A stretch of 6,405 bases of DNA from Gammaproteobacteria bacterium (GCA_024511045.1 JANEMG010000148.1:1-6405), one strand, 5' to 3'. Shown: positions 1-6,405, counted from the stretch's first letter. Program-made: numbers and translations. Notes: a model not told the origin generated them from the sequence alone.

Positions 1-511
1 TGATTTCAATACTGCGACCAAGCCTTCCAGACCCAGTTTGTAATAATCTGTCGTTGTGTACTCGATAATTTTTTTGTCATGTACAGAGCTTTTTGGAATA
101 TAATCACATGGTACCCGACATTTATCGACAACGCTGACGATGGCCCCGGATTCGTCCTGGTTGACAGCGGTTATTCGGCATCCACTGAAAATTTCAACGC
201 CATGATCCCGGCATTTGTCCAGCAGTTCACTGTGCAGCTGTTTCTTGTCGATGATGACGACGTCGGCGGGTTTCGTAACGGAGAGACGTTTGGAATAGTA
301 ATGAGCCCTTGTCGATTTTCGATGCAATGACTCTTTCAGACAGGCCATAGTCGTCTATGTTCATAAAGCTGCCCAGGGTCAGGAAGGACAGGTCCAGCAA
401 ATCCTTTTTGCCATCGATCAGCGCCACGGACAGGTTCTTTTTGGCCAGCAATTGCGTACTCATCAGGCCGGCGCAGCCGGCCCCGATTATGACCACATCG
501 AAGGTTTTCAT
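1..511 (-). pseudogene. FAD-dependent oxidoreductase, 5' part, frameshifted and cut by the window edge
   Basis: The first frame starts at the ATG at 511-509 and gives a typical Rossmann dinucleotide-binding start: a beta strand DVVIIG, the glycine motif GAGCAG at residues 10-15 and an acidic end of strand 2 (ALID, Asp33). This is the FAD/NAD(P)-binding fold of flavoprotein oxidoreductases and monooxygenases. The frame breaks off at a TGA at 229-227 after a basic non-homologous tail (residues about 69-94). Another minus-strand frame is open from about position 306 to position 1 and reads on naturally (YYSKRLSVTKPADVVIIDKK, later HSELLDKCRDHGVEIFSG), in the style of the family's second FAD-contacting segment. 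Treating one C of the CCC at 306-308 as extra joins the halves as SKIDK-AHYYSKRL, giving about 170 codons in the window. Family members are usually near 400 residues, so more than half lies off the left edge. The substrate is unknown. No strong Shine-Dalgarno precedes the ATG. A sequencing error, rather than a real pseudogene, remains possible. Confidence 0.75.
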
Positions 512-701
512 GTTTAACGAAGGGGGGATTCTGGTGGAATGACGATGTTGAAAGTGTCCGAGTCTACATGGCTTCGATACCGCTTTGCAAGCTGCAGGCC
601 GGTCCAGGATCGTTGCCAGTCGATGCGGCTGGGACTCTCAACGGCCTGCCTGCAGTCGAAATGAACATTACAGCTCTGGGCCGACGCAGAGGGCACGATT
701 C

Positions 702-730
702 TTGACTGATCCTGGTTATCGCTGTATTAT
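702..730 (+). promoter_or_regulatory. Sigma70-type promoter for the riboswitch and btuB
   Basis: A -35 box TTGACT (702-707, 5 of 6 to consensus) is followed after exactly 17 bp by a -10 box TATTAT (725-730, 5 of 6). Transcription should begin near 736-738, only a few bases before the first strand of riboswitch helix P1 at 741. That position, just in front of the aptamer, is strong independent support for the promoter. Confidence 0.82.
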
Positions 731-740
731 CCGCGCTCTT

Positions 741-932
741 GCTTCAGGTGTCCCGGAATATCCGGGATGAAACAGGGAAACCGGTGCGCAGCGAATCCTG
801 CAATTCCGGTACTGCCCCCGCAACGGTAGACGAGTGTGGGACAACCACTTATGCCACTGCGCGAATTCCGCGTGGGAAGGCCGGTTGTCAGTTAAAAACA
901 ACTGCTCGTGAGTCCGGAGACCGGCCTGAAGC
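741..932 (+). promoter_or_regulatory. Cobalamin (B12) riboswitch aptamer
   Basis: This RNA element binds adenosylcobalamin or a related corrinoid and represses the downstream gene. The closing helix P1 is perfect: GCTTCAGG at 741-748 pairs with CCTGAAGC at 925-932. A second hairpin, TCCCGGA (751-757) with TCCGGGA (761-767), follows. The family's conserved core blocks appear in the expected order: AGGGAAACCGGTG near 774-786, CTGCCCCCGCAACGGTA at 812-828, GCCACTG at 853-859, GTGGGAAGGCC at 872-882, and the B12-box strand AGTCCGGAGACCGGCC at 911-926. The element sits directly behind a strong promoter and upstream of a vitamin B12 receptor gene, as expected for a btuB leader. The exact corrinoid preferred cannot be read by eye. 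Confidence 0.95.
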
Positions 933-1088
933 GACAACGTGAGCGTTGCGGAGGGCGGCGTGCGAATGAGCGATCCTGACGGCTGCGGTCCTTTTGGGAC
1001 TTTATGCCGGCCTGCCCTGTTTCATTGTCCCTCTGCAATTATTGTTTCCGCTGCACCGGTGTGTGGCCATTGAAAAGTTGAGCGAACA
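933..1088 (+). promoter_or_regulatory. Riboswitch expression platform and long btuB leader
   Basis: This stretch links the aptamer to the btuB ATG. CAACG (935-939) can form a local hairpin with CGTTG (944-948) around a TGAG loop. The overlapping segment CGTTGCGG (944-951) is a perfect 8-nt complement of the aptamer loop CCGCAACG (818-825), which fits the loop-loop (L5-L13) contact known for this riboswitch class. The two pairings exclude each other, so they are a plausible switch. A Shine-Dalgarno GGAGGG (950-955) overlaps the end of the kissing segment, pointing to control of translation. I see no intrinsic terminator: the only nearby hairpin, GTCC-TTTT-GGGAC near 988-1000, is too weak. All three frames carry a stop between 1071 and 1092. 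The whole leader, about 350 nt from the predicted start, is roughly 110 nt longer than the approximately 240-nt leader of E. coli btuB. Confidence 0.65.
966..1073 (+). CDS. Possible 35-residue leader ORF under the riboswitch
   Basis: An ATG at 966 lies 10 nt behind the good Shine-Dalgarno GGAGGG at 950-955, the strongest ribosome site in the leader. It opens 35 codons starting MSDPDGCGPFG and ending in TGA at 1071-1073, 15 nt before the btuB ATG and in the same frame. The peptide has four cysteines and a mildly hydrophobic stretch near its end, with no family I recognise. Its start lies about 230 nt after the predicted transcription start, close to where E. coli btuB itself begins. It could be a translated leader that couples riboswitch control to btuB, the remnant of a former btuB start separated from the gene by the stop, or chance. 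No comparative evidence is available here, so confidence is low. Confidence 0.3.
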   Translation: MSDPDGCGPFGTLCRPALFHCPSAIIVSAAPVCGH

Positions 1089-3020
1089 ATGACCCCCCCC
1101 CCTTTGCTGCTGGCTGGCCTGCTGGCTGCCAGCCCCTTGCTGCCTGCCGTCGAACAGGTTGGAAACAACGCTTCCGATCCTGCGCTTCAGGAACAAAGCG
1201 AACCGATCGTCAAGAGGCTGGACACCATGGTGATCAGCGCCACGCGCACCGAACAGGAGTTGCGCAATATCGGCAGTTCCATGACCGTCATTACCGCACA
1301 GGATATCGCCAACCGGCAGTTGTATACGGTTGCAGAGCTGCTGCGCACCGTGCCGGGCGTCGATGTCGTGCAAAATGGCGGCATGGGGCGCACCACGTCG
1401 GTATTCATCCGCGGCGCCGCATCCGCCCAGGCACTTGTGCTGCTGGACGGCATCGAAATCAACGACCCCAGCTCCCCCAGCAGCGGCTTCGATTTTGCCG
1501 ACCTGACCGTCGACGATATCGAGCGCATCGAGATCCTGCGTGGTCCGCAGAGCCCCCTGTATGGCTCCGACGCCATCGGCGGCGTGATCAACATCATCAC
1601 CAGAAAGGGCAAGGGTAAACCGCGTATCTCGCTGCTTGGCGAGGGGGGCAGCTATGACAGCTACAAGGTCGGCGGCAGCGTCAACGGCGCCACCGATCTG
1701 TTCAATTACAATTTGTCCGTCAATCGTCTCAGGACGCGGGGTTTTTCCGCCGCCGATGCAGACCTGGAAGGAAACACCGAAAAGGACGGCTACAGGAACA
1801 CCACCGTCAACACCACCCTGGGAGTGGCGCCGCTGGAGAATTTCGATCTGCAATGGAACCTGCGCTACAGCGATGCCGACAAGGACCTGGACAACTGCGG
1901 TGGGCCATTCTGCGACAACGATTTCCGGAAAAACAACACCCAGGAGCTCTATACTGGCCTGAACGGCAATCTGAGCCTTTTCGAAGGGATCTGGGATCAG
2001 CGCTTGGCCGTGACCTACAGCGACAGCAATCGGGAGAATGTCGACGAGTCTCCAGGCGCATTCGTACCGTACAGCAAGTTCGAGGGCAATAAACTGAAAG
2101 TCAACTGGCAGCACGACATCCATTTCGTGGACTTCAATACCCTGACCCTGGGGTTTTCCGACGAAGAGGAATGGATGAGCACCGACAGCATTTCCCGCAA
2201 ATCGCAGAATACTGCGGGCTATTATCTGCAGGACCAGCTCAATCTGTGGGATCGTTCCTATACCACCGCCGGCGTTCGCTACGACGACAACAACCGCTTC
2301 GGCGGCAAGACCACCTGGCGGGTCACCCAGTTGTTCGCCATTGATGAAATCGGCACGCGCATCAAGGGCAGTTACGGGACCGGCTTCAAGACGCCATCGC
2401 TGTTTCAGCTGTTCGCACCGGCCGATCCTTTCTTTGGCCCCATCGGCAATCCGGACCTGAAGCCGGAAACCAGCCGCGGCTGGGATGTCGGCTTCACGCA
2501 GACCCTGTGGGACGAACGGGTGCTGTTCGGCGCCAGCTACTTCAGCAACCATTTCGAGGACCTGATCGGTTTTACCACCGGCTACAACAATATCGACAGC
2601 GCCTCGTCTAAGGGCGTGGAAAGCTACATCGAAATCAATCCCCTGCCCGGCCTGACGCTGCGCGGCAACTATACCTACACGGAAAGCGAGGATGACACGA
2701 CCGGCCTGGCCCAGCTGCGCCTGCCGAAGAACAAGGGCAGCGTCAACATCAACTACAATTTTCTGGAGCACGCCAACATCAACTTGAATGTCCTGGTGGT
2801 CGGCGACCGGGCTGATCTGGATTTTTCCAGCTTTCCGTTCCGCCGCGTCACGGTGCCCGGATACACGGTGGTCAACCTTGCCGGCAGCTACGAGGTCAAT
2901 CAGTACCTGAAAACCTTCGTGCGCATCGACAACCTGTTCGACAAGCAGTACCAGGAAGTGTTTGGCTTTGGCACCAGTGGCGTCTCGGCGTTTGGCGGGA
3001 TCCGGCTGAGCTATCAATAA
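1089..3020 (+). CDS. btuB: TonB-dependent vitamin B12 outer-membrane receptor (BtuB)
   Basis: This outer-membrane beta-barrel receptor takes cobalamin into the periplasm using energy passed from TonB-ExbB-ExbD. Residues 45-53 (DTMVISATR) form the TonB box and the start of the plug, close to DTLVVTANR of E. coli BtuB. The plug, about 55-175, has the signatures LLRTVPGVDVVQNGG, VFIRGA, LVLLDG, IERIEILRGP and LYGSDAIGGVINIIT. The barrel follows, with BtuB-like stretches such as GTGFKTPSLFQLFAP, IGNPDLKPETS, GVESYIEINP and NLFDKQYQEVFGFGTSG near the C-terminus. Asp-rich outer loops at about 222-233 and 261-278 recall the calcium-binding loops of E. coli BtuB. The second contains Cys270 and Cys275, a possible disulphide. 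The length of 643 aa is slightly above the 614 of E. coli. ATG 1089 is the only usable start, with a weak GAG ribosome site. The predicted signal peptide (about 1-20) lacks any Lys or Arg, and ten Cs encode Thr2-Pro5. The preceding B12 riboswitch independently supports the substrate. Confidence 0.94.
   Translation: MTPPPLLLAGLLAASPLLPAVEQVGNNASDPALQEQSEPIVKRLDTMVISATRTEQELRNIGSSMTVITAQDIANRQLYTVAELLRTVPGVDVVQNGGMGRTTSVFIRGAASAQALVLLDGIEINDPSSPSSGFDFADLTVDDIERIEILRGPQSPLYGSDAIGGVINIITRKGKGKPRISLLGEGGSYDSYKVGGSVNGATDLFNYNLSVNRLRTRGFSAADADLEGNTEKDGYRNTTVNTTLGVAPLENFDLQWNLRYSDADKDLDNCGGPFCDNDFRKNNTQELYTGLNGNLSLFEGIWDQRLAVTYSDSNRENVDESPGAFVPYSKFEGNKLKVNWQHDIHFVDFNTLTLGFSDEEEWMSTDSISRKSQNTAGYYLQDQLNLWDRSYTTAGVRYDDNNRFGGKTTWRVTQLFAIDEIGTRIKGSYGTGFKTPSLFQLFAPADPFFGPIGNPDLKPETSRGWDVGFTQTLWDERVLFGASYFSNHFEDLIGFTTGYNNIDSASSKGVESYIEINPLPGLTLRGNYTYTESEDDTTGLAQLRLPKNKGSVNINYNFLEHANINLNVLVVGDRADLDFSSFPFRRVTVPGYTVVNLAGSYEVNQYLKTFVRIDNLFDKQYQEVFGFGTSGVSAFGGIRLSYQ
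1093..1102 (+). repeat. Poly-C tract (C10) in the start of btuB
   Basis: Ten consecutive C residues begin two bases after the btuB start codon and encode the end of Thr2 through Pro5. Homopolymer tracts of this length near a start codon are prone to slipped-strand mispairing, and a change of one base would shift the whole receptor out of frame. The same property makes the count prone to sequencing error. Confidence 0.9.
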
Positions 3021-3028
3021 GCGTGTAA

Positions 3029-3063
3029 GGGAGCTGCGCGTCAGTCGGCGGGTAGCAGCTCCC
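3029..3063. terminator. Inverted repeat between convergent btuB and flavin reductase genes
   Basis: GGGAGCTGC (3029-3037) and GCAGCTCCC (3055-3063) are perfect 9-bp inverted repeats around a 17-nt loop. The hairpin starts 9 bp after the btuB stop, and its right arm uses the last codons of the flavin reductase gene (Arg-Glu-Leu-Leu), whose stop lies in the loop. It probably ends or protects the transcripts from both sides. Neither strand has a T-run after the stem, so it is not a classic intrinsic terminator. It may act with Rho or stabilise 3' ends. Confidence 0.5.
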
Positions 3064-3529
3064 GGTAGGCCGAGCTGTAATAGAGCAGCGGCTCGCCGGA
3101 GTGGCACAGGACTTCCTGAACTTCGCCGATGATCACCCAGTGCGTGCCGGCGCGGACCTGCTGCACTACCTTGCAGTCCAGGGACGCCAGGCTGTCGTCG
3201 ATGATCGGCGCGCCGGTGGTCGCCGTATTCCAGGAGACGTTTTCGAAGCGCTCCTGCTGGCTGCAGCCGCCGGCGAACTGGTTGGAAACGGCTTCCTGAC
3301 CGGCAGTCAGGAAATTCACCGCGAAACTCTGGCTTTCCCGGATGCCATCGCCGGTGTCCGCCGCCTCATTGATGCACACCAGAATCAGTGGCGGATCGAC
3401 CGAGACGCTGGAAAACGCGGTCACGGTCATGCCCTGGGCGCCACTGGTTTCGCTGTTGGTGGTCACCACGGCCACGCCGCTGGCCCAGAGTTTCAGACCC
3501 TTTTTAAAATCCTCAATCGCTACTGTCAT
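3041..3529 (-). CDS. Flavin reductase family protein (FMN-binding split barrel)
   Basis: This small soluble enzyme should bind FMN and use NAD(P)H to reduce a flavin, usually supplying reduced flavin to a partner monooxygenase. The 162-aa length matches the HpaC/DIM6-NTAB flavin reductase family. The family pattern is visible in order: an opening segment with SGVAVVTT (about 17-24), the FMN-contacting block GMTVTAFSSVSVDPPLILVCI (33-53, the Ser-Val-Asp-Pro-Pro core), FAVNFL (69-74), LDCKVVQQVRAGTHWVIIGEV (118-138, the conserved Gly-x-His), and a final PLLYYSSAYREL near the end. The start at 3529 gives the full domain; the ribosome site before it is weak (an A-rich AAGAAAAA stretch). No monooxygenase gene accompanies it in the window. 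It lies 107 bp behind the UPF0182 gene on the same strand and converges on btuB. Some family members reduce cobalt in cobalamin synthesis (CobR in Brucella). Proximity to btuB makes that worth a thought, but the genes are convergent and nothing in the sequence shows it. Confidence 0.88.
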   Translation of the reverse strand: MTVAIEDFKKGLKLWASGVAVVTTNSETSGAQGMTVTAFSSVSVDPPLILVCINEAADTGDGIRESQSFAVNFLTAGQEAVSNQFAGGCSQQERFENVSWNTATTGAPIIDDSLASLDCKVVQQVRAGTHWVIIGEVQEVLCHSGEPLLYYSSAYRELLPAD

Positions 3530-3636
3530 TGTATTTTTCTTGTCGTTCCGGATTCGTGTGTGTTTTAGCGTCGTTTCCAGCTTTGGGGGGTCAGTCTCTA
3601 CTGATCTGCCGGGAGTACGTAAGCGGTATTCTGCGC

Positions 3637-6327
3637 TCAGGGATTGATCAGTTCCTCAAGATTCTTCGGAGGCTTCTTGAATTCATTTTCCGGAACCTTC
3701 GCGGTTCCTGATCCCCCCTTTTGCTGGGCTTCCTTGATGAAAATCGCCTGCAGGCGTTTGAATGCGGAGCGCAGGGTCGTATCCATGACCACTTCGTTGC
3801 CGATGGAGACGATCACCCGGGTCAGTTCCGGGATGCTGGTTTTGGTCGATCTCATATAGATGGGCTGGACATACAGCACGGAATGCTTGCCCATGGGCAG
3901 GATGATCATTCTGCCGCGCTCGACTTTGGAACCGTGCTGATCCCATAAGGTGAACTGCTCGGAAATCTCCGGGCTCTGGTCGATCAGCGCGTCCACCTGG
4001 GACGGGCCATTCACCTGAACATTCTTGCGGAACTTGTAGATGGTGATATTGGGCCAGTATTCATCACTGCAGGTGTCGTTGTTCATGATCCCGGCGATGC
4101 CCACCATGCTCAGGTTGTCCCGATTGATCGGCGTCATCGGGTTGATCATGGCGAATTCCTCCCGGTCATTGCAATGGCCGAAATCCATCGTGATGTAGTA
4201 AGGCCTGACCTGCTTTTTGTTCGCTTCGGCAAATTGCCAGGTTTCCGCCTGTTCATAGAACAGCGCCGGCGTGTTCTGGTGATATTTGGCGTAGACCTTC
4301 ATCTGCAGATAGTACAGGTCACGCGGGTAGCGCAAATGTTTGCGCAGTTCCTTGGGCATTTCCCGCAGTGGCTGGAATACCCCCGGATAGGCCCGGTCAA
4401 AGGCCTGGATGATCGCATCGTTGGGGTCGCAGATGTAGAAGCGGGTGGTGCCGTCATAGGCATCGACGATAATCTTCACCGAATTGCGGATATAATTGAA
4501 CGTTTCCTGCTCGCCATACAGGAAATCGCCGTCCGTTTCCTGGGACACCGGATACCAGTCGGAGATCGTATAGGCATCCTGTATCCAGTACAGCCGGTCC
4601 TTGCCGATGACCAGGTAGGGGTCGTTGTCCAGGTGCAGAAACGGGGTCAGGGTCTTGATCCGCTCGCCGATGTTGCGGCGAATGCGCATACGGCTTTCCC
4701 TGGTGATGTTCACCGAAAAGAAGATCTTTTCATCGCGGTGATAGAAGGCGAACAGCAGCTTGCGGAAAAAGGAAGCGACCGGGATGCCGCCCTTGCCTTT
4801 GTAGTCGCCGGTCAGCTTGGAATCCGCTCCGGACAGGCCGACCACCGACAGCCTGTTGGGCACGATGATGTACTCGTACTTGCCCTGGCCGTAATAGATG
4901 TCCGGGTTGGCGATTTGGAAGCCGGCATCCGAGTACAGATTCAGGTCGCGCAGGTACCATTTGATCGGTGTGCCGGCATCCTGCGCCGCTGGCGTGACCA
5001 CGGCGCCGTAGCCATGGGTATAGCGCAAATGGGTGTTTTCCCAGTTTTGCGCTTCCTTGGGCAGTTTGCTGATATTCATTTCCCGGGCCGCCAAGTTGAC
5101 CTGGATCTTGTGGTCGTGCAGGAAATAGCGGTCTTCGTCGACGCCGGGGAATTGATAATAGGGACGTATACCCTGCAACTGCTGGTAGACCGGCTTGAGA
5201 AACTCCCTGTCCCAGACCGGTATGTTCTCGAAATGCTTCTGGTTGGCCCAGCCTATGATATCGTCGCGGGGATCCACCTTGACCTGGTAGTCGATGATAT
5301 TGATGCGTCCCAGGTCATAGGCAGAGTACGTTGTGACGATGTTGTTCTTCATGAACACCCCTTCCGTGGTGACGGGGTTGGGCTTGACGATGAAGGTGTT
5401 GATCAGGTTGGGGATGGATTTGACCTTCTGCAGGCCCAGGGAGGCGAAAAATACCGCCAGGAAAACGATGCTGGTGACCAGGCTTTTTCTGCCCCGCGAA
5501 TAGAAATGGATGATGCCGGCTATCGAGGCAATGACGAATGTCGCGACGCCGATCCAGATCAGGGGAAGCAGATAGCGCACTTCGACGAAGCCGGGGCCAA
5601 AAAATACCGGCTGATGGTTGCTGTAATAGAGCAGCGAAAAGCGGTCCAGCATCAACCCCCAGACCACGAATAAAATCACGAAGCCGTAGAGAATCGTCAA
5701 ATGTATCTTTGCGCCCCGCGGGAATTCCTTTTTCTGGTCGGGGACGAAATAATGCTCCAGCCAGTAGATTGCCATGACCATGATGAACAGGAGGATGGCA
5801 GTGGTCAACAGTTCTTTCTGTATCAGCTGATACATCGGGTAGGAGAACAGATAGAAGCTGACGTCGTTGCCGTATACCGGTTCGCTGGTGCCGGAATCCC
5901 GCCCGAAAAAATACAGGATGGCGGCTTCCCATTGATCGTAAAAGGGAATGGCGATGGCAATCGCCAGAAGAATGGACAACGGTGTATAGACCTTCAGCGA
6001 TCCCTGTATGAAGACATCGGAAAATTGCTGAAACCGTTTCCGCCTTTGGCTGTCCGCCAGCACTTCGTCGGGTGGGTTCAGCCCCAGATAGCGGCTGGCG
6101 ATCCAGAAATGGAAAAAGAAAATGGCGAAGAAAATCAACGTGACACCGCCGGACAGGAAGAAGCGGTACAGCAGTCTCAGCCAGAAATAGGTTTCGAATT
6201 GCAGGGAGCGAGACCACCACAAATCGACGAACAGATCGAGAAAAATGAAAAAGAACACAACGTACAACGCAAGAAGGACGAATAGCGTCGCGCCTGTGTA
6301 AGCGGCAAATAATTTCCAATTCCGCAT
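3637..6327 (-). CDS. UPF0182 family integral membrane protein (COG1615)
   Basis: This is a conserved membrane protein of unknown function. The 896-aa length fits the family's usual 850-1000. About seven membrane segments occupy the N-terminal third (roughly residues 7-34, 50-76, 113-130, 170-192, 209-226, 250-274 and 281-300). A large extracytoplasmic-type domain follows, carrying the family signatures NDVSFYLFSYPMYQ (154-167), TYSAYDLGRINIIDY (333-347), VWDREFL then QLQGIRPYYQFPGVDEDRY (371-401), NTHLRYTHGYGAVVTP (431-446), TPFLHLDNDPYLVI (561-574), WIQDAYTISDWYP (581-593), NYIRNSVKIIVDAYDG (611-626), HLRYPRDLYYLQ (664-675) and, late in the protein, the GPSQVDALIDQSPEIS and VLYVQPIYM blocks. 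The C-terminal tail, about 862-896, is Lys/Pro-rich and looks disordered. The start at 6327 is supported by AGAGGA (6332-6337) four bases before the ATG and by MRNWK directly ahead of the first membrane helix. The gene may be co-transcribed with the flavin reductase gene 107 bp downstream. I see no truncation or missing block. Confidence 0.95.
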   Translation of the reverse strand: MRNWKLFAAYTGATLFVLLALYVVFFFIFLDLFVDLWWSRSLQFETYFWLRLLYRFFLSGGVTLIFFAIFFFHFWIASRYLGLNPPDEVLADSQRRKRFQQFSDVFIQGSLKVYTPLSILLAIAIAIPFYDQWEAAILYFFGRDSGTSEPVYGNDVSFYLFSYPMYQLIQKELLTTAILLFIMVMAIYWLEHYFVPDQKKEFPRGAKIHLTILYGFVILFVVWGLMLDRFSLLYYSNHQPVFFGPGFVEVRYLLPLIWIGVATFVIASIAGIIHFYSRGRKSLVTSIVFLAVFFASLGLQKVKSIPNLINTFIVKPNPVTTEGVFMKNNIVTTYSAYDLGRINIIDYQVKVDPRDDIIGWANQKHFENIPVWDREFLKPVYQQLQGIRPYYQFPGVDEDRYFLHDHKIQVNLAAREMNISKLPKEAQNWENTHLRYTHGYGAVVTPAAQDAGTPIKWYLRDLNLYSDAGFQIANPDIYYGQGKYEYIIVPNRLSVVGLSGADSKLTGDYKGKGGIPVASFFRKLLFAFYHRDEKIFFSVNITRESRMRIRRNIGERIKTLTPFLHLDNDPYLVIGKDRLYWIQDAYTISDWYPVSQETDGDFLYGEQETFNYIRNSVKIIVDAYDGTTRFYICDPNDAIIQAFDRAYPGVFQPLREMPKELRKHLRYPRDLYYLQMKVYAKYHQNTPALFYEQAETWQFAEANKKQVRPYYITMDFGHCNDREEFAMINPMTPINRDNLSMVGIAGIMNNDTCSDEYWPNITIYKFRKNVQVNGPSQVDALIDQSPEISEQFTLWDQHGSKVERGRMIILPMGKHSVLYVQPIYMRSTKTSIPELTRVIVSIGNEVVMDTTLRSAFKRLQAIFIKEAQQKGGSGTAKVPENEFKKPPKNLEELINP

Positions 6328-6405
6328 GATTTCCTCTTGGCTAACTGGATTGTGATTTCAGGTTAGTGATTTTACGCTTTTATAAATGATACTAGAGTTT
6401 AGAGT

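Noticed and set aside
561..590. Possible minus-strand promoter for the oxidoreductase: TTGCAA (585-590), 18-bp spacer, TAGACT (561-566)
   Set aside because: Only 4 of 6 matches in each box and a non-optimal spacer; too weak to annotate, although the position is sensible.
592..655. Inverted repeat CTGCAGGC (592-599) / GCCTGCAG (648-655) in the divergent intergenic region
   Set aside because: The arms are 48 bp apart and partly self-palindromic (CTGCAG). No known operator pattern is recognised, so chance is likely.
514..696. 60-codon minus-strand ORF ending 2 bp before the oxidoreductase start
   Set aside because: The translation has no recognisable domain or hydrophobic pattern, and no Shine-Dalgarno was seen. 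It occupies the divergent intergenic region, so it is most likely chance.
1002..3107. 701-codon open frame on the minus strand across btuB
   Set aside because: It is antisense to a clear BtuB protein, extends past both gene ends and has a low-complexity Ala/Gly/Val/Gln-rich translation with no recognisable domain. This is typical of the mirror frame of a GC-rich gene.
3589..3606. Small hairpin GGTCAGT-CTCT-ACTGATC between the UPF0182 and flavin reductase genes
   Set aside because: A seven-pair stem with one G-U and no T-run on either side; not enough to call a terminator.
4174..5673. 499-codon open frame on the plus strand inside the UPF0182 gene
   Set aside because: It lies antisense to a gene with conserved blocks throughout. 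Its translation shows no family pattern and no ribosome site was evident.
6379..6384. TATAAA on the minus strand upstream of the UPF0182 gene as a -10 box
   Set aside because: The matching -35 position would lie beyond the right edge of the window, so the promoter cannot be supported from this sequence.

Overview
The window looks like chromosomal DNA from a Gram-negative bacterium, because it encodes a TonB-dependent outer-membrane receptor under a cobalamin riboswitch. It is probably a proteobacterium, and a gammaproteobacterium is my best guess, but no marker gene fixes the lineage. I see no insertion sequence, tRNA, rRNA, CRISPR array, phage gene or origin.

Layout. Positions 511 down to 1 (minus strand) hold the 5' part of an FAD-dependent oxidoreductase gene. 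It is split by a one-base frameshift near 306-308 and runs off the left edge. A divergent regulatory region follows, with a strong sigma70-type promoter (702-730), a well-formed cobalamin (B12) riboswitch (741-932) and an unusually long leader (933-1088). The leader holds a possible 35-codon ORF with its own Shine-Dalgarno sequence. The riboswitch governs a btuB-type vitamin B12 receptor gene (1089-3020, plus). Convergent to it, 20 bp away, is a small flavin reductase gene (3529-3041, minus), and a perfect 9-bp inverted repeat lies across the junction. Upstream of the flavin reductase on the same strand, 107 bp away, is a large UPF0182-family membrane protein gene (6327-3637, minus). Its promoter region lies at or beyond the right edge.

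How the parts work together. The clear regulatory circuit is promoter, B12 riboswitch and BtuB: when cobalamin is plentiful, expression of its own outer-membrane importer should fall. The riboswitch loop sequence CCGCAACG is perfectly complementary to a segment that touches a GGAGGG Shine-Dalgarno. That ribosome site serves the upstream ATG at 966, not the btuB ATG at 1089, so coupled translation is a testable possibility. The btuB start is also odd: a run of ten C residues fills codons 2-5 and the signal peptide has no basic residue. The UPF0182 and flavin reductase genes may be co-transcribed, but nothing in the sequence ties them to B12.

I did not find convincing evidence of a wholly new system. 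The points most worth checking are the leader ORF with its riboswitch overlap, the C10 tract and the frameshifted oxidoreductase.
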